In this document: in pieces, positions 9,021 to 16,253 of the stretch
Layout: every line of letters starts with the position of its first letter
Position numbering within the stretch: position 1 is the first letter of the stretch
From: Cellulosimicrobium terreum
GTDB taxonomy: Bacteria > Actinomycetota > Actinomycetes > Actinomycetales > Cellulomonadaceae
Reading direction: 5' to 3'
NCBI GenBank assembly: GCA_014803435.1
Contig: JACYFD010000005.1
Location: 1 to 64,000 of the forward strand
Length of the DNA: 64,000 nt
Made by a program: the position numbers and the translations under genes
Notes under the pieces: model-generated
Seen by the model: only the letters and a program-made list of their open reading frames with translations
What the model was told of the DNA's origin: nothing
Database searches by the model: none

Positions 9021-10013
9021 GTGAGCCGAACCGTCACCACACCCCGTGCCGAGCGCCCCGTCGTCCGTCCCGCCGCGCGGGCGACGCGGCCGTGGCGGTT
9101 CTTCGACGTCGAGGTGGTCCGCGTCGAGCAGCTCACGCCCAGCTTCCGCCGCTTCACGTTCACCGGGACCGACCTGGACCGGTTCGCGGACCCCGGCCTC
9201 GACGTGCGCATCAAGTTCGTCCTGCCCGCGCCCGACGGCGGGTACACCCACCTCGTGCGTGACACCGACGACTGGTACGCCGCCTGGCGCGCCCAGCCCG
9301 AGGAGCGCCGCAACCCCCTGCGCACGTACACGACCGTCGCGGTGCGGCCCGAGGCCCGGGAGATCGACGTCGACGTCGTGCTCCACGGCGACGCCGGTCC
9401 GGCGTCGCGCTGGGCGCTCGCCGCCGACGTCGGGACGGCGCTCGTCCTGCTCGGCCCGGACGCGACGTTCGACGGACCGGTCGGGGGGATCGAGTTCCGA
9501 CCGCCCGCGCGTGACCACGCGCTCCTGCTCGCGGGCGACGAGACGGCGCTGCCTGCCATCGCCGCGATCTGCGAGGACCTGCCCCCGACCGCGTGGGGCG
9601 AGGTGTACGTCGAGGTCCCGCACGCGGGCGACGCGCGCACGCTCGTCGCGCCCCCGGGCGTGCAGGTGACGTTCCTGGCGCGCGACGAGGTGAGCCACGG
9701 CGCCGACCTGGGCACGCTGCTCGTGCCCGCGGTCAAGGCGGCCGCCGAGCGGATCCTCGGTGCGGGTGTCCTCGGCGCCGACCCGCCCGCGCAGTGCCGC
9801 ACGGCCGACGACCTCGAGGACGTCGACGTCGACGCGTCGATCCTGTGGGAGGTCCCCGGCCTGCCCGAGGAGGAGACGGTCCTGTACGCGTGGCTCGCGG
9901 GCGAGGCAGGGGCGATCAAGACGCTGCGTCGTCACCTCGTCGCCGAGCTGGGCGTCGACCGTCGGGCCGTGGCGTTCATGGGCTACTGGCGCACGGGTCG
10001 CGCGGAGAGCTGA
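9021..10013 (+). CDS. Siderophore-interacting FAD-dependent ferric reductase (SIP family)
   Basis: A 330-residue siderophore-interacting protein, expected to reduce ferric siderophore inside the cell using FAD and NAD(P)H so that iron is released. The FAD-binding core RxYT is RTYTTVAV, the substrate-binding loop follows ITPSF(R)RFTFTG, and the C-terminal SIP domain carries [15 protein letters not shown] and [22 protein letters not shown] plus a final AFMGYWRTG, all typical. The open frame extends upstream to 8937, but GTG 9021 is chosen because the iron box and -10 end directly before it. The upstream extension would be translated across the operator. It completes the uptake pathway encoded just before it. 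Confidence 0.93.
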   Translation: MSRTVTTPRAERPVVRPAARATRPWRFFDVEVVRVEQLTPSFRRFTFTGTDLDRFADPGLDVRIKFVLPAPDGGYTHLVRDTDDWYAAWRAQPEERRNPLRTYTTVAVRPEAREIDVDVVLHGDAGPASRWALAADVGTALVLLGPDATFDGPVGGIEFRPPARDHALLLAGDETALPAIAAICEDLPPTAWGEVYVEVPHAGDARTLVAPPGVQVTFLARDEVSHGADLGTLLVPAVKAAAERILGAGVLGADPPAQCRTADDLEDVDVDASILWEVPGLPEEETVLYAWLAGEAGAIKTLRRHLVAELGVDRRAVAFMGYWRTGRAES

Positions 10014-10045
10014 CCTCCGCCCTCCCTCTCCAACTTATAGCGCAC

Positions 10046-10070
10046 AGGGGGTCTTGCGGCAAGGCCCCCT
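10046..10070 (+). promoter_or_regulatory. Rifamycin-associated element (RAE)-like inverted repeat
   Basis: This stretch reads AGGGGG-TCTT-GCGGC-AAGG-CCCCCT (arms 10046-10055 and 10061-10070). It closely matches the published RAE, whose core is CTTGCGGCAAG flanked by G and C runs and which is found upstream of rifamycin-inducible resistance genes in actinomycetes. It begins about 80 bases before the HelR-like gene and directly follows a candidate -10 (TATAGC, 10036-10041), so it would cover the transcription start region. No comparable element precedes the first HelD-like gene. Confidence 0.82.
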
Positions 10071-10151
10071 GGGGGGCGCAGAATCTCCGGTCGTGCGTGG
10101 ATCGTCCGTGTCCGCGCAGCCTCGCCAGCGATCCAGACCGGAGCTGATCAC

Positions 10152-12317
10152 GTGATCCCAGACGACCTGACCGCCGTGCCCACCAGCGTGTTCGCCCTGC
10201 CCGCGCGCCTCACCGCCAAGACCGACCCGGCGCTCGTCGACCAGGACGAGCAGCAGTTCGCCGCGATCGCCTCGACCCTGCAGGTGCAGCTCGCCGACCT
10301 GTCCGACCGTCTCGACGCCGAGCGCCGGGCACCGGGCCGCGGGGGGACGGCGGCGCTCGAGCGCGACCAGGAGGTCCACCGCCTCAGCTCGCGCCTGCGC
10401 CTGCTGCAGCGCTACGGCGTCGACCTGTGCCTCGGCCGGATGACGTTCGCCGACGGGTCGGCGCCCGTGTACGTCGGGCGCGCGGGCCTCACCGACAGCG
10501 CGGGGGAGCAGCTGCTGGTCGACTGGCGCTCACCCGCCGCCGAACCGTTCTTCGCCGCGACCCGGGCCCGCCCGCTGGGGCTGGCAGGACGACGTCGGTA
10601 CCGCTGGACGCGAGGTCTCGTGACCGACTACTGGGACGAGGCGTTCACGGACGAGGGCGGTCCGGGTGTCACGCTCGACGACGAGTCCGCGTTCATCGCG
10701 AGCCTCGGGGCCAGCCGCTCACCCCGGATGCGCGACGTGCTCGGCACCATCCAGTCCGACCAGGACGCGATCATCCGAGCGTCCGCGCGCGGCGCGCTCG
10801 TGGTCGACGGCGGGCCGGGCACGGGGAAGACGGTCGTGGCCCTGCACCGCGCGGCCTACCTGCTCTACGCCGACCCGCACGTGGGGGAGGGGCGCGGAGG
10901 CGTGCTCGTGGTCGGGCCCAGCCGGCCGTACCTGTCCTACGTCGCCGACGTGCTCCCCGGCCTCGGCGAGGAGGGCGTGCAGACCTGCACGCTGCGCGAC
11001 CTCGTCCCCGAGGGTGCGGCGGCGCGACCGGAGAGCGACCCGGAGGTGGCCCGGCTCAAGGCGTCGGCCGAGCTGGTGCGCGCGATCGAGCCGGCCGTCC
11101 GGTTCTCGGAGCGCCCGCCCACGCAGGGCATGGAGGTCGAGACCCCGTGGGCCGACGTCTGGCTGGGCACGACCGACTGGGCCGAGGCTTTCGCCTCCCC
11201 GGAGCCCGGCACGCCGCACAACGAGGCGCGCGACGACGTCTGGGGCGCTCTCGTGGAGACCCTCGTGGACAAGCACGCCGACGACGTCCCCGACGTCCCC
11301 GCGGACGACGTCCGCCGCGCGCTCCGGCAGGACAAGGAGCTGGCCGCCGCGTTCGACCGGGCGTGGCCGCTCGTCGAGGCGACCGACCTCGTCGCCGACC
11401 TCTGGTCCGTGCCCGCCTACCTGCGGCTGTGCGCGCCGTGGCTCGCGCCCGACGAGGTCCGAGCGCTGCAGCGCGCGGAGCCCCAGGCGTGGACGGTCGC
11501 CGACCTGCCGCTGCTCGACGCCGCGCGGCAGCGCCTGGGGGACCCGGAGACGTCGCGACGACGGCGCCGCAACGAGGCCGCCGTCGCGGCGGAGCGCGCG
11601 CGCATGGACGACGTCGTCGAGCACCTCATGTCGACCGACGACAGCGAGCTGGGCGTCATGCAGATGCTCCGCGGGCAGGACCTGCGCGACGCGCTCGTCG
11701 ACGACGCCGCGCTGCAGGTCGCGGACCCGGACCGGCTCGCCGGGCCGTTCGCGCACGTCGTCGTCGACGAGGCGCAGGAGCTCACCGACGCGCAGTGGCA
11801 GATGGTGCTCCAGCGGTGCCCGTCGCGCAGCGTCACCGTCGTCGGGGACCGCGCCCAGGCGAGGCACGGGTTCGCCGAGTCGTGGCACGAGCGCCTCGAC
11901 CGGGTCGGCCTGGTCCGGATCACCGAGTCGTCCCTGAGCATCAACTACCGCACGCCGACCGAGGTCATGGCCGAGGCCGAGCAGGTGATCCGGGCGGCGC
12001 TCCCGGACGCCAACGTGCCGACGTCGGTCCGCAGCAGCGGGACGCCCGTCGTGCACGGCTCGACGTCTGACCTGGCCGCGGTCCTCGACGCGTGGCTCGC
12101 CGCGCACGCAGACGGGCTCGCGTGCGTCATCGGGGACCCGACGTTCGCCCCGGCGCCGCGCGTCAGGTCCCTCACGCCGGAGACGGCGAAGGGGCTCGAG
12201 TTCGACCTCGTCGTCCTGGTCGACCCGCAGTCGTTCGGCGCGGGCGTCGAGGGCACGGTCGACCGCTACGTGGCCATGACGCGAGCGACCCAGGAGCTCG
12301 TGGTCCTCACGAGCTGA
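10152..12317 (+). CDS. helR: HelR-like RNA polymerase protection ATPase (HelD family, paralogue 2)
   Basis: A 721-residue HelD-family ATPase. HelR proteins displace rifamycins from RNA polymerase and rescue transcription. It has an N-terminal helical region (DQDEQQFAAIASTLQVQLADLSDRLDAER), the HelD signature YVGRAGL...LLVDWRSPAAEPF, Walker A GGPGTGKT at 220-227, Walker B VVVDEAQE near 539, and late motor motifs NYRTPTEVM, ETAKGLEFDLVVLVDP and YVAMTRATQELV. GTG 10152 has GGAG about 9 bases upstream. The RAE-like repeat at 10046-10070 is the main reason for preferring HelR over a generic HelD. The gene follows the iron locus but has its own leader, so induction by rifamycins is predicted. The symbol is assigned by family and element, not by experiment. 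Confidence 0.86.
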   Translation: MIPDDLTAVPTSVFALPARLTAKTDPALVDQDEQQFAAIASTLQVQLADLSDRLDAERRAPGRGGTAALERDQEVHRLSSRLRLLQRYGVDLCLGRMTFADGSAPVYVGRAGLTDSAGEQLLVDWRSPAAEPFFAATRARPLGLAGRRRYRWTRGLVTDYWDEAFTDEGGPGVTLDDESAFIASLGASRSPRMRDVLGTIQSDQDAIIRASARGALVVDGGPGTGKTVVALHRAAYLLYADPHVGEGRGGVLVVGPSRPYLSYVADVLPGLGEEGVQTCTLRDLVPEGAAARPESDPEVARLKASAELVRAIEPAVRFSERPPTQGMEVETPWADVWLGTTDWAEAFASPEPGTPHNEARDDVWGALVETLVDKHADDVPDVPADDVRRALRQDKELAAAFDRAWPLVEATDLVADLWSVPAYLRLCAPWLAPDEVRALQRAEPQAWTVADLPLLDAARQRLGDPETSRRRRRNEAAVAAERARMDDVVEHLMSTDDSELGVMQMLRGQDLRDALVDDAALQVADPDRLAGPFAHVVVDEAQELTDAQWQMVLQRCPSRSVTVVGDRAQARHGFAESWHERLDRVGLVRITESSLSINYRTPTEVMAEAEQVIRAALPDANVPTSVRSSGTPVVHGSTSDLAAVLDAWLAAHADGLACVIGDPTFAPAPRVRSLTPETAKGLEFDLVVLVDPQSFGAGVEGTVDRYVAMTRATQELVVLTS

Positions 12318-12331
12318 TCTGGGTCGCCGCG

Positions 12332-12350
12332 GCTGCCGGGGACGGGCAGC
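12332..12350. terminator. Weak hairpin between convergent genes
   Basis: GCTGCC (12332-12337) and GGCAGC (12345-12350) form a 6-bp stem with a 7-base loop in the 52-base gap between the convergent helR-like and YbaK-like genes. There is no T-tract on either side, so termination here is only a suggestion. Confidence 0.35.
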
Positions 12351-12369
12351 GGTCGGGTGGGGCCGGCGG

Positions 12370-12957
12370 TCAGGGGACGACGACCGCCAGGTCCTCGACG
12401 ACGTCGACGCCCGGCAGCCGGCCGAGGAGGGTGCCCGGCAGCAGGAGCTTCGAGCGCCGCACGCCGCTGCCGATCAGCGCGAGCTCGCCGTCGGTCACCA
12501 CGCGGGAGTCGACGAGCACGCGCCACCCGGTGGGCAGGCCGACCGGCGTGATGCCGCCGTACTCCATCCCGGACTCGCTCGTCGCGCGGTCGGTCGGCAG
12601 GAACGACGCCTTGCGCACGTCGAGGAGCTTGCGGACGCGCGTGTTGACGTCGGCGCGGGTGTGCGCCCGTACGACGGCGGCGGCGACCCGCTCGTCGCCC
12701 GCGCGCGACCCGCCGACGACGACGCAGTTCGCCGACGCCGCGACCGGGAGGTCGAACGCGTCGTTGAGCGTCGCGGTGTCCGCGAGGTCCGGGTCGATCT
12801 CGGTCACCGCGACCAGCGCGGCGACGTCCGGGTCGGCGTCCGCCCAGCGGCGCAGCGCGTCGGCCGTGACCTCGGCCACGAGGTCGAGGTGGTCGAGCGC
12901 GGGCTCCCACGTGAGCGAGCCGAGGGTGGGCAGGGTCGTCTGCTGGTCCATGCTCAC
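12370..12957 (-). CDS. YbaK/ProX-type aminoacyl-tRNA deacylase-like protein
   Basis: A 195-residue protein of the YbaK/EbsC superfamily, whose members hydrolyse misacylated tRNA in trans. Visible features are the central strand with [12 protein letters not shown], the lysine-containing KASFL motif ([15 protein letters not shown]) used by these deacylases, and [23 protein letters not shown] near the end. The frame opens at GTG 12957, whose GTGA overlaps the stop of the upstream PEBP-like gene, implying translational coupling; ATG 12951 is an alternative. Which aminoacyl-tRNA it edits cannot be told from sequence. Confidence 0.85.
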   Translation of the reverse strand: MSMDQQTTLPTLGSLTWEPALDHLDLVAEVTADALRRWADADPDVAALVAVTEIDPDLADTATLNDAFDLPVAASANCVVVGGSRAGDERVAAAVVRAHTRADVNTRVRKLLDVRKASFLPTDRATSESGMEYGGITPVGLPTGWRVLVDSRVVTDGELALIGSGVRRSKLLLPGTLLGRLPGVDVVEDLAVVVP

Positions 12958-13514
12958 GCCTCGACCCGGTAGGGGACCGTGAGGGTCGCGCGCGCGATCG
13001 TGCGGAACAGGGTGTTGAACGCGACCGCGGTGGGCGGCGTGTCCGGGCCGAGCCCTGCGGCGTCGGCCAGGGAGTCGACGTCGAGCGCGTGGACCGCGAA
13101 GACGTACCGGTGCGTCCGGTCCCCGGGGGGCGGCGCGGCGCCGGTGTAGCCGACGAGGCCGTCGTCGTTGCGGGCGTGGAACGCGCCACCCGGCAGCGCG
13201 GTGCCGTCGGCGGCGCCCGCCCCTGTCTCGAGCGACGTCACGGACACAGGGACGTCGGCGAGGGTCCAGTGCCAGAACCCGGCCGGGGTGGGCGCGTCGG
13301 GGTCGAAGCAGGTCACCACGAAGGATCGTGTGCCCTCGGGGAAGCCGGCCCAGCCGAGCGCGGGGGACAGGTCGTTCCCGGACCCGACGTGCGCGTCGGG
13401 CATCGGCTCGCCGTCGGTGAGGTCCGTGCTCGTGAGGGTGAAGGTCGGGACGGGTGGTAGCAGGTCGTACGGGTCGGGTGCGGTCGGACGGGCGTCGAGG
13501 TTCACGTCAGCCAT
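12954..13514 (-). CDS. YbhB/YbcL-family (PEBP, Raf-kinase-inhibitor-like) protein
   Basis: A 186-residue phosphatidylethanolamine-binding-protein fold. Characteristic motifs are the ligand-binding [15 protein letters not shown], the central [24 protein letters not shown] (equivalent to the GPxPPxGxHRY signature) and the tail ATLTVPYR. No signal peptide is seen, so it is cytoplasmic. Bacterial members have no firmly established reaction. ATG 13514 has CACGAT 6 bases upstream, compatible with a weak -10 and a leaderless start. It overlaps the downstream YbaK-like gene by 4 bases and is divergent from the mutasome operon. Confidence 0.9.
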   Translation of the reverse strand: MADVNLDARPTAPDPYDLLPPVPTFTLTSTDLTDGEPMPDAHVGSGNDLSPALGWAGFPEGTRSFVVTCFDPDAPTPAGFWHWTLADVPVSVTSLETGAGAADGTALPGGAFHARNDDGLVGYTGAAPPPGDRTHRYVFAVHALDVDSLADAAGLGPDTPPTAVAFNTLFRTIARATLTVPYRVEA

Positions 13515-13661
13515 GGCCCCATCGTGCCGAATCGGTCGCCCACAAGCATCTCTGAGGGATCACCCTCGACCTGAACGTGAGGGTCCGGAGCAACCCTCGA
13601 GCGATGGTCGAGAGTTGCTCCGGGGCATCTCGGGCGAACGTGACGAGCCGTCCGGGCGGAG

Positions 13662-13714
13662 TTGACACCCCTGCCGATCGGTCGAACACTGGAGAGAGTC
13701 GAACACATGTTCGA
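13662..13714 (+). promoter_or_regulatory. SOS promoter with perfect actinobacterial LexA box
   Basis: A -35 TTGACA (13662-13667), 17-base spacer and -10 AACACT (13685-13690) are followed by the 16-base palindrome TCGAACACATGTTCGA at 13699-13714. This is an exact match to the actinobacterial SOS box TCGAAC-N4-GTTCGA. The box covers the expected transcription start, so LexA would block initiation until RecA-driven LexA cleavage. A lone half site (TCGAAC, 13682-13687) overlaps the -10. Confidence 0.92.
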
Positions 13715-13776
13715 ACATGTGCCGCCTGATCCGCAGGGCGACGCACGGACGGCGAGTGCGTGGACCGGGAGGCGAG

Positions 13777-14646
13777 ATGACGGTTCTCGCCACAGGCACC
13801 GCCGGCAGCCCTGCAGGTACGGCCGAGCAGGCAGCCCGGGCGGAGCACGCCCGGTCGCTGCTGCGACACGCCGAGGAGCGCGCCGGTGTGCGACCCCATC
13901 GGGCGCGCGCCACATCCTCGACCATCGCCGCCCCGCTCACCGTCCCGGAGGGGGCGCCGGCCGAGACTCCCCTCGGCGCGCCCCGCGAGCCCGACGAGCG
14001 GTCCTGGCCCGTGCACGACGCGCTCGTCCCCCTCCTGCCGTCCGGTGCGATCCGGCGCGGCACGGTCCTGGCGGTGCAGGGGTCGACGAGCCTCCTGCTC
14101 GCCCTGCTCGCCCGCGCGTCGGGCACGGGCGCGTGGACGACCGCCGTCGGGTTCCCCGACGTCGGGCTGATCGCCGCCGCGGACGCCGGGATCGACCTCG
14201 GCCGGCTCGCGCTCGTCCCCCGACCCGGGCCCGACGCCGCGATCGCCCTCGCCGCGCTCGTGGACGGCATGGACGTCGTGGTCGTCGGCCCGCAGGCCCC
14301 CCTGCTCGACGCCGACCGGCGCCGTCTCGTCGCCCGCGCCCGGGAACGGGGGACCGTGCTCGTCGCGGCGACGCCGTGGCCCGGCGCACACGTCGCGCTG
14401 CGGGTGACGGGCGGGTCGTGGACGGGTGCCGACCACGGTGCCGGCTGGCTGCGGCAGCGGACCCTCACGGTCGAGCGCGCCGGGCGGTCCGGTGCCTCCC
14501 GCCCGGTGCGCGTGGAGGTGGAGCTGCCGCTCGACCGCTCCGACTGGCCCGCCTACCTGCGCGAGGGGTCGGGCGCACAGGTGCCGGAGGCAGCGGTGCC
14601 AGAGATGCCGCTCGTCGCGGCACCACGGCTGAGGCTCGTCGGATGA
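13777..14646 (+). CDS. imuA': ImuA', accessory factor of the SOS mutasome
   Basis: A 289-residue RecA/SulA-like protein of the ImuA' type, which bridges ImuB and DnaE2 during error-prone translesion synthesis. The core resembles a degenerate RecA fold: VHDALVPLLPSGAIRRGTVLAVQGSTSLLLALLARASGTGAWTTAVG is expressed without an intact Walker A, and a GMDVVVVG strand follows. An in-frame GTG exists in the operator region (13717 ORF), but ATG 13777 is chosen because GGGAGG precedes it and it starts after the LexA box. Its TGA overlaps the ATG of imuB (ATGA), the usual coupling in imuA'-imuB-dnaE2 operons. Confidence 0.88.
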   Translation: MTVLATGTAGSPAGTAEQAARAEHARSLLRHAEERAGVRPHRARATSSTIAAPLTVPEGAPAETPLGAPREPDERSWPVHDALVPLLPSGAIRRGTVLAVQGSTSLLLALLARASGTGAWTTAVGFPDVGLIAAADAGIDLGRLALVPRPGPDAAIALAALVDGMDVVVVGPQAPLLDADRRRLVARARERGTVLVAATPWPGAHVALRVTGGSWTGADHGAGWLRQRTLTVERAGRSGASRPVRVEVELPLDRSDWPAYLREGSGAQVPEAAVPEMPLVAAPRLRLVG

Positions 14647-16253
14647 CCACGCGGACCGCCGCCCTGTGGGTGCCCGACTGGCCCGTCCTCGCCGCGATGA
14701 CGGTGCGCGACATCCCCGCGCACGTGCCCGCCGCGACGCACGACGGGCGCCGCGTCGTCGCGGTCTCCGCCACCGCCCGCACGCACGGCGTACGCCGGGG
14801 GATGCGCCGGCGTCGGGCCCGCGAGTGCTGCCCCGGGCTCGAGCTGCTCGACGTCGACGACGCGCGCGACGCCCGCGAGTTCGAGCCCGTCGCGCTCGCC
14901 GCGGAGAGCGTCGTCGCCGGCCTCGAGATCACCCGACCCGGCCTGCTGCTCCTCCCGGCCGGGGGCGCGAGCCGCTACCACGGCTCGGACGAGGCGCTCG
15001 CGGAGGCACTCGTGGTGCGCGTCGCCGAGCGCACCGGGCACGAGTGCCAGGTCGGCGTCGCGGACGGCATCCTCGCCGCGGTGCTCGCCGCGCGCGAGTC
15101 CGCCGTCGTGGCCCCCGGGCGGTCCGCCGCGTTCCTCGCGCCACGCACCGCGCGCGACGTCGTCCACGTCGCCGCCCGGCCCGACGTCGTGACCGCGCTC
15201 GACGACCTCGTCGGCCTGCTCGACCGGCTCGGCGTGCGCACGCTGGGCGCGCTCGCCGCCCTGCCCGCAGCGACCGTCGAGGGCCGCTTCGGCACGCTCG
15301 GCGCGTGGGCGCACCGCCTCGCTCGCGGCGAGGACCTGCGCCCGCCCGCCCGACGTCGCGTCGAGCAGGACGTCGCCGTCGGGATCGAGCTCGATCCGCC
15401 CGCCGAACGGGTCGACGTCGCCACGTTCGCCGCGCGCCGACTCGCCGAGGACCTGCACGACCAGCTCGTCACGCGCTCCCTCGTCGCCGGCCGGCTGCGC
15501 ATCACCGCACGGACCGTGGAGGGTGACGACCTCGAGCGCACGTGGCGACTCGACGGTCCCGCCGGCGGGCTGAGCCCCGCCCGCATCACCGACCGGGTGC
15601 GCTGGCAGCTCGAGGGCTGGCTCACGGCGTCGTCCCTGCGCGGTCGTCGCGGCGCCGAGCAGGTGCCCGGCGTCGCACCGCTGGCCCACCTCGCCCTGAC
15701 CGCCGAGGAGGTCGTCGCCGCCGGGGCGCAGCAGCCGCGGCTGTGGGGCGCCTCCAGCGGGGAGGACCAGCGCGCGCACCGCGCGCTCAGCCGCGTCCAG
15801 GGCCTCCTCGGCGGCGACGCCGTCCTGCGCGTGTCGGCACAGGGCGGCCGCGACGCGACCGACCGCGTGCACCTCGTGCCCTTCGGCGAGGACGTCGTCC
15901 GCCCCCGCGACCCCGCCCAGCCCTGGCCCGGGTCGCTCCCCAGTCCCGCGCCCGCCGTCGTGCACGACCCGCCCCGCGACGCCGTCGTGCACGACGCCGC
16001 CGGGCTGGGCGTCGTCGTCGACGCGCGGCTCGCCATGAGCGCCGACCCTGCGACGGTCCGGTGGGAGGACGGCACCGGCACAGGCGGTGCTGTGAGGGTC
16101 GTCGGCTGGGCCGGACCGTGGCCGCTCGCCGAACGCTGGTGGACGCCCGACCCCCGGCGCAGGGTCCACCTGCAGGTCGTGCTCGACGACGGTCGCGGGC
16201 TGCTCCTCGCGAGCACCCGGGGCCGCTGGACCGTCGAGGGGGTGTACGACTGA
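14643..16253 (+). CDS. imuB: ImuB, catalytically inactive Y-family polymerase homologue
   Basis: A 536-residue Y-family (DinB/UmuC-like) protein that recruits DnaE2 to the beta clamp. The first motif reads LWVPDWPVLAAM, where active polymerases have an acidic HxDxDxFFA, so the metal-binding carboxylates are missing, as in known ImuB. Recognisable blocks include VVAVSATARTHGVRRGMRRRRARECCPGLELLDVD, the helix-hairpin region LLDRLGVRTLGALAALP and the little-finger part near 240-330. The C-terminal ~150 residues hold the ImuB-specific tail ending RGRWTVEGVYD. ATG 14643 overlaps imuA' by 4 bases, and the stop overlaps the dnaE2 ATG by one base. Confidence 0.92.
   Translation: MTTRTAALWVPDWPVLAAMTVRDIPAHVPAATHDGRRVVAVSATARTHGVRRGMRRRRARECCPGLELLDVDDARDAREFEPVALAAESVVAGLEITRPGLLLLPAGGASRYHGSDEALAEALVVRVAERTGHECQVGVADGILAAVLAARESAVVAPGRSAAFLAPRTARDVVHVAARPDVVTALDDLVGLLDRLGVRTLGALAALPAATVEGRFGTLGAWAHRLARGEDLRPPARRRVEQDVAVGIELDPPAERVDVATFAARRLAEDLHDQLVTRSLVAGRLRITARTVEGDDLERTWRLDGPAGGLSPARITDRVRWQLEGWLTASSLRGRRGAEQVPGVAPLAHLALTAEEVVAAGAQQPRLWGASSGEDQRAHRALSRVQGLLGGDAVLRVSAQGGRDATDRVHLVPFGEDVVRPRDPAQPWPGSLPSPAPAVVHDPPRDAVVHDAAGLGVVVDARLAMSADPATVRWEDGTGTGGAVRVVGWAGPWPLAERWWTPDPRRRVHLQVVLDDGRGLLLASTRGRWTVEGVYD

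Noticed and set aside
5514-9935. A 1473-codon open frame on the minus strand across the iron locus
   Set aside because: It is antisense to four well-supported genes. Its product is a low-complexity Arg/Asp/Glu/Gly string typical of a mirror frame in very GC-rich DNA.
13682-13687. A second complete SOS box
   Set aside because: Only one TCGAAC half is present; no GTTCGA lies at the correct distance.
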